Positions 45,631-55,772 of a stretch of 64,000 nt of DNA are shown piece by piece (the first letter of the stretch is position 1; the number at the start of each line of letters is the position of its first letter). The DNA lies in the NCBI RefSeq assembly GCF_900188035.1, contig NZ_FZNN01000008.1:1-64000 (forward strand), written 5' to 3'. The notes beneath the pieces are model-generated. The model did no database searches, was not told where the DNA came from, and worked only from the letters and a program-made list of their open reading frames with translations. The stretch is from Puniceibacterium sediminis (GTDB taxonomy: Bacteria > Pseudomonadota > Alphaproteobacteria > Rhodobacterales > Rhodobacteraceae). The translations under genes and the position numbers were made by a program.

Positions 45631-46034
45631 CTGGATACTCCGGTGTCAGTCGTCAGTTTGGTGCGGATCATGTCCGGCCACGGCAGGGGTTTGCCCGCTT
45701 CATCGACATTCACAATAGTCGAGCGGACCTCAAAGCGCAGCTCATCGCCGCATGTCACCGCAAAGGCAAGACCCAGCGACGTACGTCCCGGCGCAGAATT
45801 GCTCAGCGCGAAATTCAACATGTCACCGTGCCGCGACACCCGCCGGAAGGTCGCCGAGATTTCAGCCGTGGGGATGGCGCCGGTCTTGTGCACCTCTTCG
45901 AACGGCCAACCAAGAGCCGTGTCAAAGAAGGCCTCGACACAGTCGTTGATCATCTCGAAATAACGGGGGTAAAAGACGATCCCCGCCGGGTCGCAATGCT
46001 TGAACAGCACCTTCTGGGTAAAATGGAATGTCAT
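45627..46034 (-). CDS. Acyl-CoA thioesterase, 4-hydroxybenzoyl-CoA thioesterase (4HBT) type
   Basis: A 135-residue hotdog-fold thioesterase. The motif FKHCDPAGIVFYPRYFE contains the catalytic aspartate of the 4HBT class. In this operon it may release a stalled aromatic or ring-opened CoA ester and recycle CoA, or protect the cell from a dead-end thioester. It sits 45 bp after the ligase and overlaps RidA. Confidence 0.88.
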   Translation of the reverse strand: MTFHFTQKVLFKHCDPAGIVFYPRYFEMINDCVEAFFDTALGWPFEEVHKTGAIPTAEISATFRRVSRHGDMLNFALSNSAPGRTSLGLAFAVTCGDELRFEVRSTIVNVDEAGKPLPWPDMIRTKLTTDTGVSR

Positions 46035-46079
46035 ACGGGTTCTGTCCCGACGCGCGGCCAGACGGATGGGTTGCGCGTC

Positions 46080-47711
46080 TTATGCATCGGCTGTGGGTTT
46101 CAGGGCAAAGCGCTGGATCTTGCCGGTCTGCGTCTTGGGCAGCGCATCACAGAACCTGACCGAACGGGGGTATTTGAACGGCGCGATCACCGCCTTCACA
46201 TGGTCCTGCAAAGCCTTGACCATCACGTCGTCCGGCGCGTGGCCTTGGGCCAGCACGACATGCGCCTGCACGATCATTCCGCGCGCCTCATCCGGCACCC
46301 CGATCACCGCACATTCCGACACGGCCGTATGGGCCAGCAGCGCCGCCTCAACCTCGGGTCCGGCGATGTTGTATCCGGACGACACGATCATGTCGTCGTT
46401 GCGTGCGGCAAAGTGCAGATATCCGTCATCGTCCATGGAAAACGCATCTCCGGTGATGTTCCAGCCATCCAGCACATAGCCCCTTTGCCGGTCATCTGCC
46501 AGATAACGGCATCCTGTCGGCCCGCGCACTGCCAGGCGTCCGACTGTGCCACGCGGCACCTCCTGCCCGTCACCGTCAATGACTTTTGCCTCGTACCCGC
46601 GAACGGGCTTGCCGGTACAGGCGGGCTTGTGATCGTCAAAGCGGTTCGAAACGAAGATGTGCAACATCTCGGTCGCGCCGATCCCGTCCAGCATCGGCTT
46701 GCCCGTCTTTTCCATCCAGGCCTCATAAATCGGCGCAGGCAGCGTCTCGCCCGCCGACACGGCGGCACGAAGGCTCGACAGATCAGCCCCCGCCTCCATC
46801 GCCTGCAGCATCACGCGATAGGCGGTCGGCGCGGTGAAACAGATCGTCGCCTTATATTTCTGGATGATCTCGATCATGTTCGCAGGCGAGGCGTTTTCGA
46901 GCAACGTCGCCGCCGCCCCAAATCGCAGCGGAAACACAGCAAGGCCACCCAGCCCAAAGGTGAAGGCCAGCGGTGGCGAGCCGACAAAGATATCCTCGGG
47001 TGTGACGCCCAGCACCTCGGCCGCATAACCGTCGGCGATAATCATCAGATCGCGATGGAAATGCATCGTCGCCTTGGGTGAACCGGTCGTCCCGGACGTG
47101 AACCCCAGCAGCGCCACGTCGTCCCGCCCCGTTGGCACCGCATCAAACAGCACCGATTTTTCCAGCGCGAGCCGGTCCAGCTCGGCATCATGGTTCGAGG
47201 TACCGTCAAAGCCCACAACGGTGGTCAGGAACCGACTGTCCTTGGCACATGTCGCCAACTCGTCCATCAGCCTTGTGTCACACAGGGCATGGCTGATTTC
47301 GGCCTTGTCCACGATGGCCGACAACTCCCCCGCGCGCAGCATCGGCATGGTGTTGACGACAACCGCCCCGACCTTCGTCGCCGCCAGCCAGCAGGCCACC
47401 ATCGCCGGGTTGTTGGCCGACCGGATCATCACTCGGTTGCCGGGCTTGACGCCAAAATCCTCGACCAGCACATGGGCCAGCCGGTTAGTCCAGTCGGCCA
47501 GCTCCTTGTAGGTGCGCCGCCGCCCGTTGCCGATCAGTGCGGTGCGGTCCCCAAATCCGCGGGCGACCATCGCATCGGTCAGCTCAACCCCGGCATTCAG
47601 CCGTTCGGGATAGTCAAATCCGTCCAGATTGAACTCGGGCCACAGATCGGGCGGGGGCAGGTTATCCCGCGTGAAGCTGTCCACATGGGCAGAGGGTCCA
47701 AGCGGTGTCAT
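46080..47711 (-). CDS. Aryl-CoA ligase, probably 2-aminobenzoate-CoA ligase
   Basis: A 543-residue AMP-forming ligase of the benzoate-CoA ligase family. Visible are the P-loop LGFTSGTTGSPKA, SAGETLPAPIYEAW and DGIGATEMLHIFVSNR (aryl-binding and adenylate region), the hinge NITGDAFSMDDDGYL, and the C-terminal lysine in KTQTGKIQRFAL. The start FTRDNLPPPDLWPE is typical of 2-aminobenzoate-CoA ligases. It would activate anthranilate to 2-aminobenzoyl-CoA in the cytoplasm. Benzoate or salicylate are alternatives, but the adjoining KynA and the monooxygenase/reductase favour anthranilate. Coupled to the cupin by ATGA. Confidence 0.85.
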   Translation of the reverse strand: MTPLGPSAHVDSFTRDNLPPPDLWPEFNLDGFDYPERLNAGVELTDAMVARGFGDRTALIGNGRRRTYKELADWTNRLAHVLVEDFGVKPGNRVMIRSANNPAMVACWLAATKVGAVVVNTMPMLRAGELSAIVDKAEISHALCDTRLMDELATCAKDSRFLTTVVGFDGTSNHDAELDRLALEKSVLFDAVPTGRDDVALLGFTSGTTGSPKATMHFHRDLMIIADGYAAEVLGVTPEDIFVGSPPLAFTFGLGGLAVFPLRFGAAATLLENASPANMIEIIQKYKATICFTAPTAYRVMLQAMEAGADLSSLRAAVSAGETLPAPIYEAWMEKTGKPMLDGIGATEMLHIFVSNRFDDHKPACTGKPVRGYEAKVIDGDGQEVPRGTVGRLAVRGPTGCRYLADDRQRGYVLDGWNITGDAFSMDDDGYLHFAARNDDMIVSSGYNIAGPEVEAALLAHTAVSECAVIGVPDEARGMIVQAHVVLAQGHAPDDVMVKALQDHVKAVIAPFKYPRSVRFCDALPKTQTGKIQRFALKPTADA

Positions 47712-48157
47712 GCATTGGCCTCTTCTGGCAGGAAATCAACCTCGTGCTGTGCGGACAGCTCAACCACACGGGCAACATCTGTCAGTTCGTGCAACGCCTC
47801 GAAAAGATCCTTCAGCTTGCCAGCCGGGGACACCCAGAACAGCGCACGGGCCGGTTTGTCGGACTTGTTAAAATAGCCGTGCGGAATGCCCTTGGGCATA
47901 CGCACAAGGTCTCCGGCGCGCGCTTTGGTCCAGACACCGTCCAGTTTCAGGTCCAGCTCGCCTTCCTGCACCAGAATGAATTCGTCCTGTGTGGTGTGGA
48001 TATGGACCGGCACAAACTGGCCCGGCGCTGAATTCGCCTCAAAGGCAAAGGTCGTCTCGCCCACCGCCTTGGGATAATAGGTCTGGCCCAGGATATTCCA
48101 TGTCACACCGTCATATCCGGTGCCGTTTTCGGTAATGCCTTTAACGAGTTCGGTCAT
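47708..48157 (-). CDS. Cupin protein 1 of the aminobenzoyl-CoA regulon
   Basis: A 149-residue single-domain cupin. Metal ligands are in place: His52, His54, Glu59 (VHIHTTQDEF) and His93 (IPHGYF). The N-terminal WNILGQTYYPK and C-terminal SAQHEVDFLP are shared with the second cupin at 60350-60808. Such a protein could be a dioxygenase, an isomerase or a metal-bound binding protein; no step is known. It lies between kynA (29 bp) and the ligase (ATGA). Confidence 0.85.
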   Translation of the reverse strand: MTELVKGITENGTGYDGVTWNILGQTYYPKAVGETTFAFEANSAPGQFVPVHIHTTQDEFILVQEGELDLKLDGVWTKARAGDLVRMPKGIPHGYFNKSDKPARALFWVSPAGKLKDLFEALHELTDVARVVELSAQHEVDFLPEEANA

Positions 48158-48186
48158 GGTCAGTGCTCCTGTTCAGGGGTTTGAAA

Positions 48187-49005
48187 TCATAGATCCGTGC
48201 GGACGTGCCAAAGTTCCGGGAAAAGCTCGACCGCCAGCATCATCTTGAGGTAGTCAACGCCGCCGGTTCCGCCGGTGCCGCGCTTGAACCCGATCACCCG
48301 CTCGACCGTGGTCACGTGGTTGAATCGCCAGCGGCGAAAGAAATCCTCAAGATCGACCAGCTTTTCGGCCAGTTCGTACAGCGTCCAATGTGCCGTCGTA
48401 TCGCGATAAATCTGCGTCCACAGCGCCATGACAGCCGGATCATCCCTGTGCGGCGCCCGTGACGGCGTGGTGGTCAGCGCTTCGGGCATGTCCCACCCCT
48501 GTCGGCCCGCATAGGCCAGCACTTCCTGATACAGGCTCAGCCGCCCCAGTTCCGCGTTCAGCAATCCCAGCGCCATCTCATCATGCGCATGCGGCTTCAG
48601 CATCGCCGTATTCCGGTTGCCCAAGGCAAATTCGATCAACCGATATTGCAGGGACTGAAACCCCGACGAACGCCCAAGACGGTCGCGGAAAGTGGTGTAA
48701 TCGCTCGGCGTCATGGTGCGCAGCACATCCCAGGCCGAATTCAGCTGCTCCATGATCCGGCTCACACGGGCCAGCATCTTGAACGCCTCGGCCAACCGAT
48801 CCGCCGCAATCGCCTTTCGCGCGGAATTCAGTTCTGACAGCAACAGTTTCATCCAAAGCTCGGATGTCTGGTGCTGGATGATGAACAGCAACTCGTCCGG
48901 CGCGTCCGACAGCGGGCGCTGCGCGTTCAGCAGCTTGTCGAGCCCAAGATAATCCCCATAGGACATCTTGTCGGAAAAATCCGTTTCGGCGCCATGATCG
49001 CTCAT
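48187..49005 (-). CDS. kynA: Tryptophan 2,3-dioxygenase
   Basis: A 272-residue heme enzyme that opens the indole ring of L-tryptophan to N-formylkynurenine. Signatures: [40 protein letters not shown] with the heme-side histidine, [19 protein letters not shown], and the C-terminal [20 protein letters not shown]. Its ATG overlaps the acyl-CoA dehydrogenase stop. Its presence inside this operon is the best evidence that the pathway starts from tryptophan and passes through anthranilate. Confidence 0.95.
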   Translation of the reverse strand: MSDHGAETDFSDKMSYGDYLGLDKLLNAQRPLSDAPDELLFIIQHQTSELWMKLLLSELNSARKAIAADRLAEAFKMLARVSRIMEQLNSAWDVLRTMTPSDYTTFRDRLGRSSGFQSLQYRLIEFALGNRNTAMLKPHAHDEMALGLLNAELGRLSLYQEVLAYAGRQGWDMPEALTTTPSRAPHRDDPAVMALWTQIYRDTTAHWTLYELAEKLVDLEDFFRRWRFNHVTTVERVIGFKRGTGGTGGVDYLKMMLAVELFPELWHVRTDL

Positions 49006-50162
49006 GCCCCGGCCTCCGCCAGCGTAGCCCGGGCGATGATCACCTTCTGGACATCGGACGCTCCCTCATAGATGCGCAGCGCCCGTATCTCGCGGTACAA
49101 CCGCTCCACCACAGCCCCGGATCGCACCCCGTCACCGCCGTGCAGTTGCACCGCCGCGTCGATCACCTTTTGGGCTTCATCTGTCGCGTACAGCTTGGCC
49201 ATTGCCGCCTCGCGCGTCACCCTCGGTGCGCCCATATCCTTGGCCCAGGCGGCGCGATAGACAAGCAGCGCGCTTGCATCGACCCGCAGCGCCATTTCGG
49301 CCAGATGCGCCTGCACCATCTGCAAATCAGCCAGCGGCGCCCCCTGCACCTGACGTGCCTGCACCCGCGCCAGCGTTTCGTCCAGCGCACGGCGCGCAAA
49401 ACCCAAAGCCGCCGCCGCCACCGTGGTGCGGAACACATCCAGCACCGACATCGCAATCCGGAACCCCTGCCCCGGCGCGCCGATCATGGCACTGGCCGGA
49501 ATCCGGCAGCCGTCAAACCATAATCTGGCCAGGGGATGCGGCGCGATGGTCTCCAGCCGCTCGGCCACGTTCAGCCCCGGCGTGTCAGCGGGAACCAGAA
49601 AGGCCGACAGCCCCTTCGCCCCCGGAGCCTCGCCTGTGCGGGCAAAAACCGTGTAGACATCCGCAATCCCACCGTTCGAGATCCAGGTCTTTTCGCCCTC
49701 AAGAACGTAGTCACTGCCATCCCGCGTCGCCGTCATCGTCGAATTCGCCACGTCAGACCCTGACTGCGGCTCGGTCAGCGCAAATCCCGCGATCGCCGCG
49801 CCGCTGCGCGTCAAAGGCAACCATTCCGCCTGCTGCGCGGCCGTGCCGAACAGCGACACCGCCCCGGTCCCCAGCCCCTGCATCGCAAAGACAAAATCCG
49901 CCAGCCCGTCATGCCGCGCCAGCGTCTCGCGGGCGAGGCACAGGGTCCGCACATCCAGCGGGCGCGGGTCGGACGGATCCACCGCCGTCGGCAACAGCCA
50001 ACCGCCCTCGCCCAGCGCCTTTACCAGGGATCGGCAGGCCGTGTCGGTATCGCCATGATCGACGGATGCCAAAGCGGTCCCGGCCCAGTCGTCCAGCGCC
50101 ATAGCCCAGTCTTTGTGACGCGGCTCAAGAAACGGCCAGTCAAGGAATGTCTTGTCAGCCAC
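49002..50162 (-). CDS. Acyl-CoA dehydrogenase
   Basis: A 386-residue FAD acyl-CoA dehydrogenase. The family motifs are [45 protein letters not shown] and [18 protein letters not shown], with the catalytic base in the last. In the 2-aminobenzoyl-CoA route a beta-oxidation-like set is thought to process the ring product after the monooxygenase/reductase; this enzyme probably desaturates such a CoA ester. The exact intermediate is unknown. Confidence 0.9.
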   Translation of the reverse strand: MADKTFLDWPFLEPRHKDWAMALDDWAGTALASVDHGDTDTACRSLVKALGEGGWLLPTAVDPSDPRPLDVRTLCLARETLARHDGLADFVFAMQGLGTGAVSLFGTAAQQAEWLPLTRSGAAIAGFALTEPQSGSDVANSTMTATRDGSDYVLEGEKTWISNGGIADVYTVFARTGEAPGAKGLSAFLVPADTPGLNVAERLETIAPHPLARLWFDGCRIPASAMIGAPGQGFRIAMSVLDVFRTTVAAAALGFARRALDETLARVQARQVQGAPLADLQMVQAHLAEMALRVDASALLVYRAAWAKDMGAPRVTREAAMAKLYATDEAQKVIDAAVQLHGGDGVRSGAVVERLYREIRALRIYEGASDVQKVIIARATLAEAGA

Positions 50163-50216
50163 GTCTTGCCCCCGACTCTTTCACATCAAAAATACACAAA
50201 CCCGACGCAGACATGT

Positions 50217-51017
50217 CTAATCCCCCTCGAAAACAGGGCGTTCCTTGGCGACGAATGCCTCATACGCCCTTGTGAAATCACCCGTCTGCATACAGATCGC
50301 CTGCGCCTGCGCTTCGGCTTCGATGGCCTGCTCCAGCCCCATCGACCATTCCTGCATCAGCATCGTCTTGGTCATCATATGCGCAAAGTTCGGCCCCGCC
50401 GCGATCTGCTGCGCCAGTTGCAGTGCCTCATCCTCCAAGGCACCCGCCTCGACCAGACGGTTGAAGAATCCCCAGCGCTCGCCCTCTTCGGCCGACATCG
50501 ACCTGCCGGAATACAGCAACTCTGCCGCCCGCCCCTGTCCGATGATCCGCGGCAGGATCGCGCAGGCCCCCATGTCGCAACCGGCAAGCCCGACCCGCGT
50601 GAACAGAAACGCCGTTTTCGCCTCCGGGGTCGCCAGCCGCATGTCCGACGCCATTGCGATGATCGCCCCCGCCCCGACGCAGATCCCGTCCACTGCCGCG
50701 ATCACCGGCTTGCCGCAGTTCAGGATCGCCTTGACCAGATCACCGGTCATACGGGTGAACGCCAAAAGCTCTTTCATGTTCATCCGGGTCAGGGGCCCGA
50801 TGATGTCATGCACATCCCCACCCGAACTGAAGTTCCCGCCGTTCGATCCAAAGATCACAACCTTGACCGTGTCATCATAGGCCAGATCCCTGAACCAGTC
50901 GCGCAACTCGGCGTAGCTATCAAATGTCAGGGGATTCTTGCGTTCGGGCCTATCGAGCGTCACATGCGCGATATCCGCGTTCACCCGACAGCGGAAATGC
51001 TGAACGTCCGTTCTCAT
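50217..51017 (-). CDS. Enoyl-CoA hydratase/isomerase family protein
   Basis: A 266-residue crotonase-fold enzyme. The oxyanion-hole and CoA-site motifs are [15 protein letters not shown] and [27 protein letters not shown]. The following [19 protein letters not shown] is like members that act on cyclic or aromatic-derived CoA esters. It could hydrate a cyclohexenoyl-CoA intermediate or open the ring hydrolytically. It overlaps the MarR gene (ATGA) and lies 54 bp before the acyl-CoA dehydrogenase. Confidence 0.88.
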   Translation of the reverse strand: MRTDVQHFRCRVNADIAHVTLDRPERKNPLTFDSYAELRDWFRDLAYDDTVKVVIFGSNGGNFSSGGDVHDIIGPLTRMNMKELLAFTRMTGDLVKAILNCGKPVIAAVDGICVGAGAIIAMASDMRLATPEAKTAFLFTRVGLAGCDMGACAILPRIIGQGRAAELLYSGRSMSAEEGERWGFFNRLVEAGALEDEALQLAQQIAAGPNFAHMMTKTMLMQEWSMGLEQAIEAEAQAQAICMQTGDFTRAYEAFVAKERPVFEGD

Positions 51018-51484
51018 GCACCGTCCTCCCTGTGCGTCACTTCATCGAACCGTGCTGCCAGCGCGGTGGCGTCCTCAACGCTGAAATCCGCCAGCAATTC
51101 GTCAATCCATCGCTCATGCGCCGCTGCCTGCCGGGCGAATTCCTCGTGGCCTTTGCGGGTCAGCCGCACCAGCGTCGCGCGCCTGTCACCGGGGACCTGC
51201 ACCCGCACCACCAGCCCATCTTCGGCCAGCCTGTCGACGATGCCGGTCACATTGCCGTTCGACACCCGCAAAACCCCCGACAGCGCCGACATTTTCAGCC
51301 CCGCCTCGAAACGCTCAAGCGCCGCCATCACGTCAAACCGTGGCAGGGTCGATCCGAATTCGGTGCGCAGCCGTTCGCGTAACTCCGCCTCGACTCCACG
51401 CGCGCTTTTCAGCATCCGCAGCCACAGCCGCAGCCGCGCCTTTGAGGTGGCCGTGCCACCGACAGCTTCGGGATGGGTGCTCAT
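51014..51484 (-). CDS. MarR family transcriptional regulator of the operon
   Basis: A 156-residue winged-helix regulator (about residues 45-115; [20 protein letters not shown] then [20 protein letters not shown], the typical wing). It is nested in the operon between the SDR and hydratase genes, overlapping both by ATGA. Like other MarR regulators of aromatic-CoA pathways, it probably represses until an aryl-CoA or aromatic acid binds; this is inference. The palindrome at 54575-54607 is the best operator candidate. Confidence 0.9.
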   Translation of the reverse strand: MSTHPEAVGGTATSKARLRLWLRMLKSARGVEAELRERLRTEFGSTLPRFDVMAALERFEAGLKMSALSGVLRVSNGNVTGIVDRLAEDGLVVRVQVPGDRRATLVRLTRKGHEEFARQAAAHERWIDELLADFSVEDATALAARFDEVTHREDGA

Positions 51485-52224
51485 ATCTCTCCTCCCGACA
51501 GGGACAGCGTATGCCCGTTGACCGACCGCGCCGCGTCAGAGCATAGCCAAAGCGCCGCACCCGCCACCTCATCCGTCTGGATCAGGCGTTTCTGCGGATT
51601 GCCTCTGGTCAGGTCGGCAACGGCCTCTTCGCGCGTCTTGCCGGTTTTCTCGACGATATTCTCAACGGACCGCTCCAGCATGGGTGTCTCGATGAATCCG
51701 GGGCACAGCGCGTTTACGGTGATGCCGGTCTTTGCCAGTTCCAGCGCCAGTGCCTTGGTCAATCCCACGACGCCGTGCTTGGCCGCAACGTAGCCCGCCA
51801 CATAAGGGTAGCCTTTGAGCCCGGCGGTCGAAGCGACTGCGATCATCCGGCCCCAGCCCAGCTCTTTCATATCGCCAAGCGCGGCCTGCCAAACGTTGAA
51901 CACCCCAGTCACGTTGACGGACAGCATGGATTCCAGATCTTGCGCAGACATCTTGGAAAACGGTTTGCTGACGGCGGCCCCGGCATTGCCAACAACGACA
52001 GAAATCGGACCGCGTTCGGCGCGTGCTGCTTCAAATGCTGCCACAACAGCCCCCGCATCCGTCACGTCACAGACCTGATAGGGAAATCCCTGTGCGGCAA
52101 GCGTGGATTCGGTGCGGCCCAGAATGGTGATCTTGGCCCCCTCAGCGGCGAACAGCCGGGCCATATCGGCGCCGACGCCAGTCCCGCCCCCGCTGATCAC
52201 AACATGTTTCCCCGCGATGCTCAT
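51481..52224 (-). CDS. SDR dehydrogenase, 3-hydroxyacyl-CoA dehydrogenase-like
   Basis: A 247-residue classical SDR. I chose the start [20 protein letters not shown] at 52224, which overlaps the monooxygenase/reductase stop (ATGA); the longer frame to 52344 runs inside that gene. The NAD site GGGTGVG, the NAG motif (VVGNAG) and the catalytic YVAAK are present. It likely oxidises a 3-hydroxyacyl-CoA or a ring alcohol in the beta-oxidation-like part of the pathway. Confidence 0.9.
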   Translation of the reverse strand: MSIAGKHVVISGGGTGVGADMARLFAAEGAKITILGRTESTLAAQGFPYQVCDVTDAGAVVAAFEAARAERGPISVVVGNAGAAVSKPFSKMSAQDLESMLSVNVTGVFNVWQAALGDMKELGWGRMIAVASTAGLKGYPYVAGYVAAKHGVVGLTKALALELAKTGITVNALCPGFIETPMLERSVENIVEKTGKTREEAVADLTRGNPQKRLIQTDEVAGAALWLCSDAARSVNGHTLSLSGGEI

Positions 52225-54509
52225 GCCCGGGTCACCTCTGCATCGCGATCGGCCAGACGCCATGCCTGATCCCGCCCGGGGTGATAGGGCAGCGGCCAGT
52301 TTTCCTGCCGGTCCCCCAGCGCGGTGGCGGCATGCAGCAACCAATAGGGATCGGACAGATGCGGACGGGCGAGGCAGACCAGATCGGCCCGTCCCGCCAT
52401 CAGGATCGAATTCACGTGATCCGCCTCGAATATATTGCCGACGGCCATGGTCGGAATGCCCGTCTCATTCCGGATACGGTCCGAAAACGGCGTCTGGAAC
52501 ATGCGGCCATAAACCGGGCGCGCCTCGGTCGAGGTTTGGCCCGCCGAAACATCGACGATATCTGCCCCTGCCTTGGCGAACATCTTCGCAATCTCGACCG
52601 ACTCCTCGGGCGAAATACCCTTGTCGCTCCAATCCGTGGCTGAAATGCGCACCGACATCGGTTTGCCCTCGGGCCAGACGGCACGCATGGCGGCGAAAAC
52701 CTCCAACGGATAACGCATCCGGTTTTCCAGACTGCCGCCATAGGCGTCGTCGCGGACGTTCGATAGCGGTGAGATGAAGGACGAGATCAGATAGCCGTGC
52801 GCCGCGTGCAGTTCGATCATGTCAAACCCGGCGCGGTCCGCCATTTCCGTTGCGGCCACAAACTCTGCCGTCACCGCGTCCATGTCATCCCGGGTCATTT
52901 CGCGGGGCGTATCGTTGTCCGCGGACCATGGCAGGGCTGATGCCGACATCAGCGGCCAGTTGCCCGCCGCCAGCCTTTGATCCATCCCTTCCCAGCCGAT
53001 GCGCGTCGATCCCTTGCGCCCCGAATGGCCGATCTGACAGCAGATCTTTGCCTCGGTCTCGGCATGGACAAAATCCACCAGACGCCTCCACGCCGTTTCG
53101 TGCTCTGGTGCATATAGCCCCGGACAGCCCGGCGTGATCCGCCCATCGGGCGAAACGCATGTCATTTCGGTATAGACAAGACCCGCGCCACCCTTTGCCC
53201 GTTCGCCGTAATGGACCAGATGCCAATCGGTGGGGCAGCCATCGACGGCCTTGTATTGGGCCATGGGCGATACGACGACGCGGTTCTTCAACTGCATGTC
53301 GCGCAAGGCGAAAGGTGCGAACATCGGCGCGCGGGCGGGGCCGCTGACAGCCGCCCCGGCCTGTTCCTGAAACCAGCGTTCGGCAGCGCCCAGCCACACC
53401 GGATCACGGGCACGCAGGTTTTCATGGCTGATGCGCTGCGATCGCGTCAGCAGCGAATAATTCAGCTGAATGGGGTCGAGGTCGAGGTAGCGTTCCACAT
53501 CCTCAAACCATTCGACCGAATTGCGCGCAGCCGATTGCAGGCGCAAAACCTCTAGCTGGCGCTGGTCTTCGTAGGCCTTGAACGCCTCGGGCACCGTAGG
53601 CTGTGCGGTCAGGTTCTCGGCAAGGGCGATAGCCGATTCCAGCGCCAGCTTGGTGCCCGACCCGATGGAAAAATGCGCCGTGGCCGCGGCGTCCCCCAAA
53701 AGGACAACATTCCCGTGGCTCCAGTGCTGGCATAGCACGCGCGGAAAGCGGATCCAGGCAGAGCCACGGATATGGCCCGCGTTGGTCATCAGCGGATGGC
53801 CGCCAAGGTGGTCCCGGAAAATCTCCTGACAGGTCGCGATGCTGTCCTGCTGGGACATGTCGGCGAAACCATAGGCGTCATACGTCGCCTGAGAACATTC
53901 GACGATGAACGTCGCGGTGTCAGCGTCGAATTGATAGGCATGCGCCCAAAGCCAGCCCTTGTCGGTCTTCTCAAAGATGAAGGTGAAGGCGTCGTCGAAT
54001 TTCTGATGCGTGCCGAGCCAGACGAACTGACAGGTGCGCAGGTCGATATCGGGCTGAAAGGCCCCTTCGAACGCAGTGCGGGTACGGGAATTCAACCCAT
54101 CGCTGGCCACCACCACATCGTAGTCGGCCATGTATTCGTCGGCGGTCCCGACCTCGGTCGAAAACCGCAGATCAACGCCCAGCTCGCGGGCACGATCCTG
54201 CAGGATCATCAGCAGGCGCTTGCGCCCGATGCCGCAGAACCCGTGCCCGGTCGAGACGACTTTTTGCCCCTGATGCACCAGCGCGACATCATCCCAATAG
54301 GCGAAATGCGCGCGGATCTGCGCGGCACTGACGGGGTCATTTTGCGCAAGGTTGTCAAGGGTTTCGTCCGACAGAACCACCCCCCAGCCGAATGTATCGT
54401 CGGCGCGGTTACGCTCGAACAGAACCACCTCGGCATCCGGCTGGCGCAGCTTGAGCGATATCGCGAAATAGAGGCCTGCGGGCCCTCCGCCGAGACATGC
54501 AATGCGCAT
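52221..54509 (-). CDS. Bifunctional anthraniloyl-CoA monooxygenase/reductase (salicylyl-CoA 5-hydroxylase-type fusion)
   Basis: A 762-residue fusion. The N-terminal flavin monooxygenase (1 to about 385) has the FAD motif [15 protein letters not shown] and [13 protein letters not shown]. The C-terminal half (from about 395) is an Old Yellow Enzyme-type FMN barrel ([52 protein letters not shown]). The same architecture is the 2-aminobenzoyl-CoA monooxygenase/reductase of Azoarcus evansii, which hydroxylates and hydrogenates the ring, dearomatising it. Salicylyl-CoA hydroxylase is the other named relative. First gene of the minus-strand operon. Confidence 0.88.
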   Translation of the reverse strand: MRIACLGGGPAGLYFAISLKLRQPDAEVVLFERNRADDTFGWGVVLSDETLDNLAQNDPVSAAQIRAHFAYWDDVALVHQGQKVVSTGHGFCGIGRKRLLMILQDRARELGVDLRFSTEVGTADEYMADYDVVVASDGLNSRTRTAFEGAFQPDIDLRTCQFVWLGTHQKFDDAFTFIFEKTDKGWLWAHAYQFDADTATFIVECSQATYDAYGFADMSQQDSIATCQEIFRDHLGGHPLMTNAGHIRGSAWIRFPRVLCQHWSHGNVVLLGDAAATAHFSIGSGTKLALESAIALAENLTAQPTVPEAFKAYEDQRQLEVLRLQSAARNSVEWFEDVERYLDLDPIQLNYSLLTRSQRISHENLRARDPVWLGAAERWFQEQAGAAVSGPARAPMFAPFALRDMQLKNRVVVSPMAQYKAVDGCPTDWHLVHYGERAKGGAGLVYTEMTCVSPDGRITPGCPGLYAPEHETAWRRLVDFVHAETEAKICCQIGHSGRKGSTRIGWEGMDQRLAAGNWPLMSASALPWSADNDTPREMTRDDMDAVTAEFVAATEMADRAGFDMIELHAAHGYLISSFISPLSNVRDDAYGGSLENRMRYPLEVFAAMRAVWPEGKPMSVRISATDWSDKGISPEESVEIAKMFAKAGADIVDVSAGQTSTEARPVYGRMFQTPFSDRIRNETGIPTMAVGNIFEADHVNSILMAGRADLVCLARPHLSDPYWLLHAATALGDRQENWPLPYHPGRDQAWRLADRDAEVTRA

Positions 54510-54574
54510 GGCGTTCCCCCTTTTGGTGGCGTGGATCCGCCACCCCTCCTCAAACGCTAGGACGGCGCCGAATT

Positions 54575-54607
54575 TATTTCAAGCAAAAATGTTTTGAGCT
54601 TGAAATA
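54575..54607. promoter_or_regulatory. Candidate MarR operator in the divergent promoter region
   Basis: A perfect inverted repeat, TATTTCAAGC (54575-54584) with GCTTGAAATA (54598-54607), is separated by 13 bp that contain a smaller CAAAA/TTTTG repeat. TTCAAG/CTTGAA half-sites are common in MarR operators of aromatic pathways. It lies in the 268-bp gap between the two arms, 66 bp from the minus-strand start and about 170 bp from the plus-strand start. A lone TTCAAGC half-site is also seen near 55677, before the ABC importer. Confidence 0.6.
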
Positions 54608-54777
54608 CTTTTGGGATCTGCCTAGCGTCGACTCAACCGGCCCCGTCCAGAGCCGCTTTTCAAGGCCGACGCCCGCGCAGGGCAGCGGTTTAAAAAGGCA
54701 GCATGGACGGCATCTGCCGGGCTGACTAGGGTGCTTTTCAACGGTGCGGCAACGCACGGATACGAGAGGGAAATCCG

Positions 54778-55608
54778 ATGAATGGCTTTACGATCTCCGA
54801 CTGGGACGACGCCTATGAGAATGGGCGCAACATTCCGAACGGATCGGACTGGCCGGGCGTCTGGGTCTCTCCTGCCCAAAAATTCCGCGACCAGGGCCGC
54901 AACCGGCTGGACATCCCCTATGGCACTTCCGAGCGCGCGAAATACGACCTGTTCCTGCCCGAAGGCACGCCAAAGGGATTGTTCGTCTTTGTGCATGGTG
55001 GCTACTGGGTCGCGCTCGACAAATCCTACTGGTCACACCTCGCCAAGGGCGCAGTCGACAGCGGCTGGGCCGTGGCAATCCCGTCCTATGACCTTTGCCC
55101 GACGGTCAGCATCGCGCAGATCACCACGATGATCGGCGCGGCGATCGATCATGCGGCGGGTGCCGTTGCGGGTCCCATCGTGCTGTCGGGGCATTCAGCC
55201 GGCGGGCATCTGGTCACCGCAATGATGTGCGAAGACACCCCCCTGTCAAAGCCCACACAGAAACGGCTGCGGCATGTGGTGTCGATCTCGGGCCTGCACG
55301 ATTTGCGCCCCCTGCTAAAGACAAACCGGAACGAGACGCTGCAAATGGATATGCACAGCGCCACGGCCGCCAGCCCCGCCCTGCAGCGCCCCCTGCCGGG
55401 CGTGCGGATGACCGCCTGGGTCGGCGGTGGCGAACGTCAGGAATTCCTGCGCCAGACGCAGCTGTTGGCCAATGTCTGGTACGGGTTGGGCTGCGATACG
55501 CGGGCCGTGACGGAACCGGACAGGCACCATTTCAACGTCATCGATGGGCTGGCCGACCGGGGTTCACCCTTGACGCGGGCCGCCCTGAACGATCCTGATG
55601 AAGAATGA
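54778..55608 (+). CDS. Alpha/beta hydrolase, kynurenine formamidase-like
   Basis: A 276-residue alpha/beta hydrolase. The oxyanion motif HGGYW is at 73-77 and the nucleophile elbow GHSAGG has Ser140; a C-terminal DRHHFNVID supplies the histidine. HGGYW is characteristic of the eukaryotic-type arylformamidases, which hydrolyse N-formylkynurenine to kynurenine and formate. It is not the cyclase-like bacterial KynB. Together with KynA across the promoter region, the second step of tryptophan breakdown is a good fit, though a different amide or ester is possible. Confidence 0.8.
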   Translation: MNGFTISDWDDAYENGRNIPNGSDWPGVWVSPAQKFRDQGRNRLDIPYGTSERAKYDLFLPEGTPKGLFVFVHGGYWVALDKSYWSHLAKGAVDSGWAVAIPSYDLCPTVSIAQITTMIGAAIDHAAGAVAGPIVLSGHSAGGHLVTAMMCEDTPLSKPTQKRLRHVVSISGLHDLRPLLKTNRNETLQMDMHSATAASPALQRPLPGVRMTAWVGGGERQEFLRQTQLLANVWYGLGCDTRAVTEPDRHHFNVIDGLADRGSPLTRAALNDPDEE

Positions 55609-55772
55609 GGCGTTCGCCGGAACGCTGATCGGGAAAAAGGAATACACCAAAGGACTCACTTGACCGGCGATAACCTTCAAGCCCTAAATATCGAAATTCA
55701 AAATATATGTGCTCAAACAATACCGACTCGAACAACCGGGCGGCTGAGCATGACAACAACGGGAGTTACCTC

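Noticed and set aside
55684-55712. AT-rich near-palindrome before the substrate-binding protein gene
   Set aside because: The symmetry is imperfect, and only a single TTCAAGC half-site near 55677 resembles the operator. Not enough to call a second MarR site.
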